64,000 nucleotides of DNA, taken from assembly GCF_900129785.1 (NCBI RefSeq), contig NZ_FSRC01000001.1, forward strand, positions 124,001-188,000. The letters run 5' to 3'. Origin of the DNA: Algoriphagus halophilus (GTDB lineage Bacteria > Bacteroidota > Bacteroidia > Cytophagales > Cyclobacteriaceae). This document shows positions 17,079 to 24,498 of the stretch, piece after piece. Made by a program: the position numbers and the translations under genes. The notes under the pieces are model-generated. The model did not search any database. It was not told where the DNA came from and saw only the letters and a list, made by a program, of their open reading frames with translations. How positions within the stretch are numbered: position 1 is the stretch's first letter; each line of letters starts with the position of its first letter.

Positions 17079-17558
17079 ATGGCGATAGAAAATCGTAATT
17101 CAATCGAAATCCCAGAGGCTGTATTAGCTGATGCTCTGGGTAAATTAAACGAAGTAAGGGAACTTTTAGCCCCTTATTTAATTGCACTGACTCCGACGCA
17201 GCGGAAGAATCTTCTGAAAATGGCGGATGGTTCCAGACCTTTTGTAGAAAAGGTCATGGATTATGTTGAATCTGAACCTCAATTTTTGCCTCCTTATCTT
17301 CCTGTGGAAGAATTAAAAATAGACTGGGGAGCAGTAAAAGGATTGGGACCCATTTTAAATTCAGCTAATTTATTTTATGATAACCTCAGTGACACTTTGA
17401 TGTTGGCTGGATCTGAATGTTTTGATGGAGCTTTGAGTTATTACAACACCGTAAAATATGCTTCAAGAATGAATGCTCCTGGTGCCAAAGGAATCTATGA
17501 GGATCTTAAGGAACGATTCGAAAAGAATTCTAGCGATGAAAGTTCGCAAGCTGCTTAA
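17079..17558 (+). CDS. Conserved small helical protein, unknown function
   Basis: 159 aa, ATG start, no signal peptide or membrane helix. Mostly helical, with a Pro-rich link (LPPYLPVEEL at about 73-82) between two helical halves, and an acidic/Ser-rich tail. It resembles small four-helix proteins of unknown role that are common in Bacteroidota; I cannot give a family name. A strong terminator follows, so it is monocistronic. Two upstream hairpins may regulate it. Confidence 0.7.
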   Translation: MAIENRNSIEIPEAVLADALGKLNEVRELLAPYLIALTPTQRKNLLKMADGSRPFVEKVMDYVESEPQFLPPYLPVEELKIDWGAVKGLGPILNSANLFYDNLSDTLMLAGSECFDGALSYYNTVKYASRMNAPGAKGIYEDLKERFEKNSSDESSQAA

Positions 17559-17598
17559 TAAAAAGTTGCAATAGCCTTAAATATAAACTTATCGCTCT

Positions 17599-17632
17599 CC
17601 AGCAGATTCCTTTTAGGAACTGCTGGTTTTTT
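17599..17632 (+). terminator. Terminator after 17079-17558
   Basis: CCAGCAG (17599-17605) pairs with CTGCTGG (17620-17626), extended inward by TTCC/GGAA around a TTTTA loop, then six T. It is 40 nt after the stop codon. Confidence 0.85.
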
Positions 17633-17707
17633 ATTTCATTTTATCCTCTTCTATTTCTTCCAAAAGCCCGTTTCTAAAAATTTTTTAAATCCTGAGGTAT
17701 AAAAATT

Positions 17708-17959
17708 AATCTCGCTTGATACAAAGAGAGTCTCAGGAGATTTCAAAAGAGTCTTCGTTGATACAAAGAGTATCTCAATAGATACTAAAATAGTCTCGCA
17801 TGATCCAAATAGTATCTCCTGAGATACGAAAAGAGCCTCGCTTGATATTAAGAATATCTCGCGAGATACAAAAAGAATCTCGGAAGATACTAAAAGAGTC
17901 TTCTGAGATACAAAAAGAATCTCTGGAGATATAAATAGAATCTCGCAAGACTCTTTTGA
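17708..17959. repeat. Tandem array of 12 diverged 21-bp units
   Basis: Twelve consecutive units of exactly 21 bp (starts at 17708, 17729, 17750 and so on to 17939) with the pattern (A/T)ATCTC-NNNN-GATAC-A-AAAAG. The four central bases vary freely, while the ATCTC and GATA arms are kept. Several units are palindromes, for example TATCTCGCGAGATA. There are no unique spacers, so this is not CRISPR. One frame is nearly open as a 7-residue repeat (I/V-S-x-D-T-K-R) but has two TGA stops. A 21-bp period places each palindrome on the same face of the helix. Function unknown. Confidence 0.9.
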
Positions 17960-17960
17960 C

Positions 17961-18015
17961 CCCCTAGGGGTACCTCCGAGGTGGGGGAGGGGTACCTCTG
18001 AGGTGGGGGGAGGGG
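17961..18015. repeat. G-rich duplicated palindrome
   Basis: Two direct copies of a ~22-nt unit (17967-17988 and 17989-18011). Each is GGGGTACCTC, C or T, GAGGTGGGGG, containing the palindrome ACCTC-N-GAGGT. They are preceded by CCCCTAGGGG (17961-17970) and followed by a third partial GGGGTA. Five G-runs of 4-6 could in principle form a long-loop quadruplex. It directly abuts the 21-bp array. Confidence 0.8.
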
Positions 18016-18071
18016 TATAAGGAATGACTCGTCCTAATAAAAGTTTATAGGATAATGTTTAAATCCTGATA

Positions 18072-18761
18072 TTAGTTTACATTTTCATACCATTTTTCAA
18101 TTTCTGAAACAACCTTGTCTAGAGATTCATTTATTTCTTTTCCAGTATACCGTAGCACATTATATCCCATTTGTTGCAGCTGCCTATCAATATTCCGATC
18201 CTTCAATGCTTGTTCTTCGGTTCTCTCATGATAAGTATGACCATCGGTATAAATGCAAAGTTTTTGATCTCCTTGATTGATAAAAAAGTCAGCAATGGTC
18301 AAAACTTCTTTGAAATTATCGGTAGGGTGATCGTATGATCTATTTTTAGTGTGAATATTTTTCCCGCTTCGACTAATCCCAAATTGAACTTCAAAATAGA
18401 TGGGGGTTTTTTTTAGAGCGAGAAAAAGCTTCCTTTCTAATGGGCTTTGTAATTCTGTGAAACAGACTTTACAATACTTCATTTTAAAAGAACAATTTGT
18501 GCATAGAGGATCGTTATCAAAGGCGAACTGAAGTTTCGTGGAATCCTCTTCTGATATTTTTAGCCTATCAGCCAATGATAATTGATCTAGCGCATTATCA
18601 ATCTCTTTTTTTAATGCGATCAATTGATCCTCGGATATAACTGAAGAATAATTCCAGCTATTGCCTCTTTCATTTTGGTATACTATGTATTCAATTTTTT
18701 GATTTAGAGATTTATTGTCAGGTTTAAGATGTCGGATGATAAAGGGTGATTTTGAAGCCAT
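18072..18761 (-). CDS. Zinc-ribbon PD-(D/E)XK endonuclease-like protein (DUF559/Vsr-like)
   Basis: 229 aa, cytosolic. A zinc ribbon is formed by C87-T-N-C90 and C97-K-V-C100. After it comes a nuclease-like core (about 105-225): E109 in SPLERKLFLAL, D158 in IADFFI and D173 in CIYTDGHTYH, then RNIDRQLQQMGY and VLRYTGKEI. This order is typical of DUF559 / very-short-patch-repair-like PD-(D/E)XK enzymes. It may act on DNA in defence or repair; activity is inferred. First of the accessory genes on the minus strand in this island, next to the 21-bp array, and 6 bp from the 59-aa membrane peptide gene. Confidence 0.75.
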   Translation of the reverse strand: MASKSPFIIRHLKPDNKSLNQKIEYIVYQNERGNSWNYSSVISEDQLIALKKEIDNALDQLSLADRLKISEEDSTKLQFAFDNDPLCTNCSFKMKYCKVCFTELQSPLERKLFLALKKTPIYFEVQFGISRSGKNIHTKNRSYDHPTDNFKEVLTIADFFINQGDQKLCIYTDGHTYHERTEEQALKDRNIDRQLQQMGYNVLRYTGKEINESLDKVVSEIEKWYENVN

Positions 18762-18767
18762 GAATTA

Positions 18768-18947
18768 TTATTTATCGAAGAACATTTTAAAGATTCCATA
18801 AATAACTACCCCTCCAAGTAAAAACGGCCAAATGGCAATTATTAAATTTTCAAAGGCAGTTAGAATAGCGGTTAAAATTCCGAGCCCAATAAAGATTGCA
18901 ACAGCAACGATCACAATCAGCAAAATTGTAGAAAATATGGATTTCAT
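18768..18947 (-). CDS. Small membrane protein, 59 aa
   Basis: 59 aa from the ATG at 18947. A longer frame exists (to 19160) but it overlaps the next gene and its extra part is not protein-like. Two hydrophobic helices cover most of the chain (about 4-28 and 33-54), with a charged end. No known family. It lies between two zinc-ribbon nuclease-like genes and is probably in one transcript with them: 6 bp to the gene on its left, 28 bp to the one on its right. Confidence 0.6.
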   Translation of the reverse strand: MKSIFSTILLIVIVAVAIFIGLGILTAILTAFENLIIAIWPFLLGGVVIYGIFKMFFDK

Positions 18948-18975
18948 TAATAGAATATAATCAGGTTGTGAATTA

Positions 18976-19599
18976 TTATACACTCTCAAAAAACTGGGTT
19001 GCAAACTTGCAGAACTCGATAATGACCTCTTTATCCAGATCAAATTCCTTTCGTGATCCCAAGTAGTTTCTAGATTCAGGTGTGATTTCTTTACCTTCCA
19101 AAAGTTCCGGAACAGTAATACACTTGATGTGCTTTTTCGATACCAAAATAATATAGGCATTGGTGTAGGGGTAATTTTTAGGAAGGTCCTTCATTTTGAA
19201 CTCTCCACTTGCCCTGAATTTTACTTCCATAAAATAAACCTCCTTGCTTGCAGGGTTTTGCATCACAAAGTCAGGCATTCTTCTAATTTCATGAGCAACA
19301 TCAGACCTAACTCCCTTCAATAATTCCATAATACCGGGAATAGTATTTTCCATACCAAATCGAAAAACATTGTAATTCAAGCTCAAAAACAGCTCTTGAA
19401 TCAAGGTTTCGGCAATGCGACCCTTGATCATATTATAGCGATACTTTTTCTGATTGTCAGGAAGGCCTGAAGTCAGTTCTACTTCTGGATCAACTTCATC
19501 TATCAGGACTTCGGTATTTGCATTCTTTTTGGAATAACAGGCCGGACAAAGTCCTCCATTAAACTTGGTGTACTCACCGCATTGGATACATGCTGGCAT
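18976..19599 (-). CDS. Zinc-ribbon PD-(D/E)XK nuclease-like protein
   Basis: 207 aa. N-terminal zinc ribbon C4-I-Q-C7 / C18-P-A-C21, an acidic link, then a restriction-endonuclease-like core: E64 in GRIAETLIQE, D110 in RRMPDFVM and E125-V-K127 in YFMEVKFRA. That is the full E...PD...(D/E)xK order. No other nuclease or helicase domain is attached. The likely role is DNA binding and cleavage in a small defence or mobile-element module (inference). It is probably transcribed before the 59-aa and 229-aa genes. Confidence 0.72.
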   Translation of the reverse strand: MPACIQCGEYTKFNGGLCPACYSKKNANTEVLIDEVDPEVELTSGLPDNQKKYRYNMIKGRIAETLIQELFLSLNYNVFRFGMENTIPGIMELLKGVRSDVAHEIRRMPDFVMQNPASKEVYFMEVKFRASGEFKMKDLPKNYPYTNAYIILVSKKHIKCITVPELLEGKEITPESRNYLGSRKEFDLDKEVIIEFCKFATQFFESV

Positions 19600-19751
19600 A
19601 ATCTAATTTTGTGGATTAATAAAGTTTGAAATAATATGTTGCGTTAAGTTTTAAAAAGGAATTGATAATTCTAAAGTAAAAAAAGTGTAGATGCAATCTA
19701 TGCTTAGTGGGAGATTAAGTATGATTAATTTATTTGCTAATAAATTTAAAT

Positions 19752-20831
19752 TTATTCTTTGAATTTATATAAATATACCGCAGACCTAACTAGAAATTTA
19801 CTGTAATAAGAATTATACAAGTAATAAAATCTTAATAAAAAAATGAAAGAACAGCATAAAAACATAAATGGGATAATTAGTCCGATTAAGACATTGAATT
19901 TACCAAAATTACCGAATGAATTTGAAGAGACTTGATGTGAATTTAATCCAATACTTAGAATGGAATAGATAAAGGATAAATAAAAGGCAGTTGCGACATT
20001 TCTAGAAAAACTATATAAGTGTAACCAATTTAACAATGTTCTAACTGCTGAAGGCGATTTTCTAGAAACATACAAATAAGTCATCCAATAAACGTCTGTG
20101 TTTGGATTTAAAGGATCTAGTCTCAATTTTTTCTCAACAAATTCTTTATAGATCTCTATTGTTGAATCAGACATATCATGTCCCTTTCCTACTATATTTT
20201 TGAGTACTAATGTTAAGTAATTATAAATCTTTTGAGGTAATTCCCAAAAGGTAAAATGCTTGGTGTAACTAATACTTAAAATTAATCCAATAATAGAAAT
20301 TAAATAACAAAAACAAATTAAACTATGCCAAATAATAGTGGTAGGTGAATACACAGAATAAGCTAAGCTTATGTAAATTCCAGACAATAGGTAAGATATA
20401 GATAATGAAACATTAATGAATATAAAATTTGATTTGACAGCATTTGATGCGACTGTGTTTTTAGATTCACCAATTAAAAATCTAGAAATAGGATAGTAAT
20501 GGCCCTTTTTTATTAGAACCCGGTCAATATAAAAGCTTGAAATAATTGAGATGATATGTCCTAGTAAATAAACAGATATTAATGTAATTAAAATAAAAAT
20601 CACAGCTTCAAAACTACTAAATGAATTCTGACTTCCATCAAAATTTGGAGGTCTAAATAATTCAAATAAGGTGTATATAGGATTGTGTTTGAAACCCATA
20701 GTTTTTTTTGCCCAAAAATCAAACACGTAAATTGTAACTAAAAAAATTGATCCTGGTATTAAGTATCCAAAAACATCATAAGAATTGAATGGAAAATATG
20801 ATCTGTTATTTACCTCTTTATCATTACTCAT
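19752..20831 (-). CDS. Multi-pass membrane protein, unknown
   Basis: 359 aa with about six hydrophobic helices in two groups (roughly 23-45, 75-100, 130-190 and 285-345), separated by a soluble segment at about 205-275. It is more AT-rich than the flanking housekeeping genes and sits in the accessory island. I do not recognise the family. It starts 9 bp after the 120-aa gene on the same strand, so the pair probably forms one unit. Confidence 0.6.
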   Translation of the reverse strand: MSNDKEVNNRSYFPFNSYDVFGYLIPGSIFLVTIYVFDFWAKKTMGFKHNPIYTLFELFRPPNFDGSQNSFSSFEAVIFILITLISVYLLGHIISIISSFYIDRVLIKKGHYYPISRFLIGESKNTVASNAVKSNFIFINVSLSISYLLSGIYISLAYSVYSPTTIIWHSLICFCYLISIIGLILSISYTKHFTFWELPQKIYNYLTLVLKNIVGKGHDMSDSTIEIYKEFVEKKLRLDPLNPNTDVYWMTYLYVSRKSPSAVRTLLNWLHLYSFSRNVATAFYLSFIYSILSIGLNSHQVSSNSFGNFGKFNVLIGLIIPFMFLCCSFIFLLRFYYLYNSYYSKFLVRSAVYLYKFKE

Positions 20832-20840
20832 ATTTTTTCG

Positions 20841-21203
20841 TTATTTGATAGTCTTTATTTTTACTTTTTTACCTGTCGAATTTTCTTTGTTTTTTATTTT
20901 TGTTTCATCGGAAAGTGTGTATTCAAGGAGTTCTTCATTATTTATGAATTCTTGATAACTATTGTATTTTTTCATAAATGGGGTTTGATCCACCCATACT
21001 GAAAATTTTTTAATCCATCCATTTTTGTTAATTACTCCATTTTTTTCTAAAAAATTTAAATCAGTAATAGAAAAGTAATTATGCTCCCTTATCATATACT
21101 CTATATATTCAGGGTCAAATAAGAAAATTATTCCAACTTTTATTCCCTTATACTGTCCAAATTTCATTATTGAGTTTGATGATACTATAAAAGGATTTTT
21201 CAT
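20841..21203 (-). CDS. Small protein with DUF3820-like (FG-x-YKG) domain
   Basis: 120 aa. The middle contains KFGQYKGIKVG, then DPEYIEYMIREH, as in the small domain found at the C-terminus of exonuclease-X-like proteins and in DUF3820 proteins (FGKYKG... DPEYIEWL). The C-terminus is Lys-rich. The role of the domain is unclear; association with nucleic acid is suspected from its partners. Paired with the membrane protein gene, 9 bp apart. Confidence 0.55.
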   Translation of the reverse strand: MKNPFIVSSNSIMKFGQYKGIKVGIIFLFDPEYIEYMIREHNYFSITDLNFLEKNGVINKNGWIKKFSVWVDQTPFMKKYNSYQEFINNEELLEYTLSDETKIKNKENSTGKKVKIKTIK

Positions 21204-21314
21204 ATATTTAATATTTTGATTTATTTCTTAATTATGATTGTTGTAAAAAAAAATAATAATTAAAAGTTGATATGTTTCGAATTTCATCTAAATACATTTT
21301 AATATAATCATTAT

Positions 21315-22469
21315 TTAATATTTTGTAAAAACTTCTTGAAGCTTCAATGCCCATTCTCCAAGCCATTGAAAATATTCATTCCATATTTCAGTTTTACTCA
21401 AGTCTCCAGAAACAACCTTTTTGATTCTACTTGCCTTTTTTGTTGGTAAATCCATCCAATCCAAACCATCTATTATTGAATCAATTTCCAACTTATGGTC
21501 TTTAAATATTTGATACGTTTCTGGAGAATTAGGAATATAAATTTCACATCCCAATTCATTTTTTTGAGAATTGATGGTTAATGCAATATGACAATCCGAC
21601 CTCCCAAAACTCAAATCGTACCAATGTTGTGGATAGGTTTTTCTTAACCTAAGCTTCCAATTCTTTTCCTGTGCATAAGATTTAAAACCATCCCAAAATT
21701 CTTGTTGAAGCAATTTTGTATCCGTAAACTCTGCTTTTTGAATGGATTGTTTGACTGCCTTGCTCCAATCATTCGGTTTAGAAATGATATGAAATTTAGG
21801 AGCAGCTAAAGATTCTCCTATTTTCCATAATTCCATTCGGATAGCAAAAAAATTAATATTTTCATCGGTGTGTTCATTTAGCCAATCAATGGCTTGACGA
21901 TGTTCTTCTAACACATCCTTTACTATCCAAATAATAATTTCTGCCTCTAAACCAGATGCATAGGTAATCAGCTTACCCAAATGATCGTGATCTGTTTTTT
22001 CTAATTGATTTTCAATAATTACTTTTCTTCCTCCTACCTCTGCACTGTTGAAATCACCATCGCCTTTCAGGTAGCTCCATTCCAAGTCATTTACATCTAT
22101 TTTGCCGTCCCCGCTGATATCGTGATCTAAAGTAAAGATCTTACCGTGCTTCTTAGTCTTTTTGGCATCGTAGTGGGGGGCAGACTCTTCAAACATAGAT
22201 ACTTGGTAGCTTGTCTTATAGAGTTTGCTATCTGCTGCATAGCTGGTGCTAATGAGTTTTTTGAGCCCAAATCTTTCGAAGTTCTGGGAAAAGAATTTGG
22301 TGAAGTTGCTCCACTCTGGATCATCACAAGGTAGGAGAATGGTTTTGTCTCGAAAAACATCTGGATTGAAATCGATATAGGCATTGATTTCTTTTTCGAT
22401 ATCATGGTATTGCGTGTAGAACTCGTCGTTTTTTGCTTTTTTAGCTGCAGTGAGATTTTTATTGGCCAT
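21315..22469 (-). CDS. Chimera: EcoRI-type methyltransferase N-terminus + DUF4268 C-terminus
   Basis: 384 aa in one open frame. Residues 1-145 match the start of EcoRI-type adenine methyltransferases (KNDEFYTQYHDIEKEINAY, CDDPEWSNFTKFF, HGKIFTLDHD, GDGDFNSAEV). In that family the catalytic NPPF motif follows soon after; here it is absent. From about 147 the sequence is instead DUF4268 (KVIIENQLEKTDHDHLGKL, WIVKDVLEEHRQAIDWLNEH, PKFHIISKPNDW), entering in the middle of its nuclease fold without the upstream catalytic Asp region. Thus both catalytic sites look incomplete. The simplest reading is a deletion that fused two neighbouring defence genes in frame near 22030-22036. A functional new protein cannot be excluded. 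Confidence 0.8.
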   Translation of the reverse strand: MANKNLTAAKKAKNDEFYTQYHDIEKEINAYIDFNPDVFRDKTILLPCDDPEWSNFTKFFSQNFERFGLKKLISTSYAADSKLYKTSYQVSMFEESAPHYDAKKTKKHGKIFTLDHDISGDGKIDVNDLEWSYLKGDGDFNSAEVGGRKVIIENQLEKTDHDHLGKLITYASGLEAEIIIWIVKDVLEEHRQAIDWLNEHTDENINFFAIRMELWKIGESLAAPKFHIISKPNDWSKAVKQSIQKAEFTDTKLLQQEFWDGFKSYAQEKNWKLRLRKTYPQHWYDLSFGRSDCHIALTINSQKNELGCEIYIPNSPETYQIFKDHKLEIDSIIDGLDWMDLPTKKASRIKKVVSGDLSKTEIWNEYFQWLGEWALKLQEVFTKY

Positions 22470-22634
22470 TGATGGGTATGCTGGTAAACTCTTAGGTGTT
22501 TAAACAATTCCTTAAAGATATCATTTACCTTGAAAACGAAAAGCTCTTTTTTAGGGATGAATAGAAATTAATAGGGTAAGTATTAGTTAATTCACTATAA
22601 TCCTTAGTTTTAAGAAATATTTTTACATACCTAT

Positions 22635-23276
22635 ATGAAGATTTTTTACTCACTGAGGGATTTTATAATCCATCCTGAAAAAGCCGCTTCTTTTCAGCCC
22701 ATATCCTTTTCTGATTTTTTTGGACTTTTGTTGCTGGTTATCCTGTTCGTGGTTCCTTATGGACTCCTTTTTGAATGGATGGGAATGGATCAGTTTGAAA
22801 ATGGCTTGATGGATTTGTTTAAGGAAAACAAATGGTTGTTTGCCGTTTTAGGAGTAGTAATCGCTCCGATTATAGAAGAACCCATTTTTAGGCTTCACTT
22901 GGATTTAAAGAAATCCTCCATTTGGTGGAGCTTGATACTATCACTTCTGCTTGCGAGCGTATTATGGTTTCCATTAATTTTTATTGGATATATGATCTAT
23001 TTGCTCGTTTCGGTTAGTAATCATAATCCCCCTCCTCAAAGATTTGTGGTATATGTATCGGCTGCATTATTCGGTTTAATTCATATTACTAATTTCAAGA
23101 ATTTTGATTTTAGCCAACACTTCTTTTACATTCCTTTTTTGGTAGCCATCCAAATTTGGGTGGGATTGGTATTAAGCTATATCCGGCTGAAACACGGCAT
23201 GTTTTGGGCTATTTTGTTTCATGCAGTATACAATGCAGTGCTGATTATCCCGACGGTTTATTTCTATGAACCTTAA
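22635..23276 (+). CDS. CPBP-family intramembrane metalloprotease
   Basis: 213 aa with about five to six membrane helices. CPBP motif 1 is E81-E82-P-I-F-R86, motif 2 is H150 in FGLIHITNF, and motif 3 is FHAVYN near the C-terminus. Like the protein at 13674-14384 it should be an inner-membrane protease of the Abi/CAAX-processing group, with unknown substrate. Single gene, reading towards the REP-associated transposase. Confidence 0.88.
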   Translation: MKIFYSLRDFIIHPEKAASFQPISFSDFFGLLLLVILFVVPYGLLFEWMGMDQFENGLMDLFKENKWLFAVLGVVIAPIIEEPIFRLHLDLKKSSIWWSLILSLLLASVLWFPLIFIGYMIYLLVSVSNHNPPPQRFVVYVSAALFGLIHITNFKNFDFSQHFFYIPFLVAIQIWVGLVLSYIRLKHGMFWAILFHAVYNAVLIIPTVYFYEP

Positions 23277-23471
23277 AGATGATTTCTGTTTGGATTAAAA
23301 TAGTTTTTCTGGTATCCAGGATTATTAATCAACTTATTTATTCTGTGAGATTTATAATGTCGAGACAGATTCAAAGGATTTTAACTTTTTCATGGTAACA
23401 TTCACAAATCAATGGGGCCTGAAAAGCACGATGATTTTTAGGTTTTGAGATAAATAAGAGAAATTTGATTC

Positions 23472-23539
23472 ATTGCCCACGGTTTCAACCGTGGGTTGAT
23501 GGTCAAACCGGGGCCTGAGAAAAACCATTTTAATGGTTT
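23472..23539. repeat. REP-like hairpins upstream of the IS200-like transposase
   Basis: Perfect hairpin CCCACGGTT (23476-23484) / AACCGTGGG (23487-23495), then the conserved tail TTGATGGTCAAA and GGGGCCTGAG. A second hairpin follows: AAACCATT (23522-23529) / AATGGTTT (23532-23539). The first hairpin and its tail recur in the same orientation after the transposase (24112-24157). Confidence 0.85.
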
Positions 23540-23565
23540 GAATTTTTGGTTTTTAAATTTTTGAA

Positions 23566-24003
23566 ATGTCACATTCTATTCATAATGTATGGATTCATGC
23601 TATTTGGGCCACCAAGGAAAGAAGAAGATTAATTTCGCCTTCTATGGAAAAAGCAATTCATTCTTTTATATCAGATCAGTTCCGAGAACTGGGTTGTCCT
23701 GTTCGGATTATAAACGGAATGCCTGATCACGTTCACGCGTTATTTTTACTCAATCCCCAGAAATCAATTTCTGAAGTAATTAAGCAAATCAAAGGAAGCA
23801 GCTCTCATTTTATAAATCAAAAAGATTTGATCCCAGAGAAATTTGCATGGCAAACCGGTTATGCAGCATATTCTGTTTCAGCATCCATTATGGAGAGGGT
23901 TTATTTATACATTCGAAATCAGAAGAATCATCATCAAAAGATTTCGTTCCAGAAGGAATACGAAGAATTTTTAATAAAAAACGGTCTTGATCAGAGAGGC
24001 TGA
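23566..24003 (+). mobile_element. REP-associated IS200-like (Y1) transposase
   Basis: 145 aa. HUH motif H55-V-H57 in GMPDHVHALF; the nucleophile is most likely Y115 in VYLYIRNQKNHH. Other family marks are WIHAIWATK near the start, FAWQTGYAAYSVS at about 93-105 and FQKEYEEFL near the end. RAYT proteins cut and rejoin single-stranded DNA at REP hairpins and are usually single-copy domesticated relatives of IS200 transposases. This one lies between two copies of a REP-like hairpin (23472-23519 and 24112-24157), the expected arrangement. The frame is intact. Confidence 0.9.
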
Positions 24004-24157
24004 AATGGCTGAAGCCATTCCTATGATCATGGGGATATCATACTAATCTTCGCCCCGGGTTAAAACCCAAGGCTATGTTTATGAAATTTATAGGTTAATT
24101 AGGGCTGATCTAATGCCCACGGTTTCAACCATGGGTTGATGGTCAAATTGGGACCTT
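24004..24157. repeat. REP-like hairpins downstream of the IS200-like transposase
   Basis: AATGGC (24004-24009) / GCCATT (24014-24019) overlaps the end of the transposase gene. A GGGTT...AACCC hairpin lies near 24058-24069. Then comes the second REP copy: CCCACGGTT (24116-24124) / AACCATGGG (24127-24135), with one change from the upstream copy, plus the same TTGATGGTCAAA tail. Two palindromes on each side is typical of BIME-like clusters. Confidence 0.8.
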
Positions 24158-24240
24158 GGATATTCATACCATCAATTCCATTTAAAAGAATTGAATATTC
24201 TATCGTTTGGTTTTGAATTTGAATATTTAATTTAAAAATT

Positions 24241-24273
24241 AAACCTTCGAGGTTTTCAAAACCTCAAAGGTTT
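24241..24273. repeat. Dispersed palindrome, copy C
   Basis: 33-nt near-perfect palindrome (AAACCTTCGAGGTTTT, one central C, then its complement with one mismatch). It is the same palindrome as in the composite repeats at 3336-3367 and 13547-13576, here without the small hairpin. The rest of the gap 24158-24498 shows no gene, only GACCACTG-like low-complexity text near 24451-24497. Confidence 0.75.
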
Positions 24274-24498
24274 GCTACGGGCCTAATCTAGATTCCAATC
24301 TGGTCGACCAATGGGAGACCTATCTGCCCACAGGCCTATCTTTTTTTAAAATTGCCGTTCGCTCTTTGAATCTCTCTTCTCTTAATCTCTTCCTCACACA
24401 CCCCCACCTTCCTATTTGATCAATCCTAAAACTGATTAGAAACTTGTTTTTGTGACCACTGCCTACTGATCACCTACCTTCGGCAGGCAAGCTGATCA

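Noticed and set aside
17708..17959. CRISPR array
   Set aside because: The units are directly adjacent with no spacers, only 21 bp long and diverged; no cas genes are near.
18948..19160. N-terminal extension of the 59-aa membrane protein
   Set aside because: It overlaps the next gene in another frame and its composition is that of an antisense or shifted reading.
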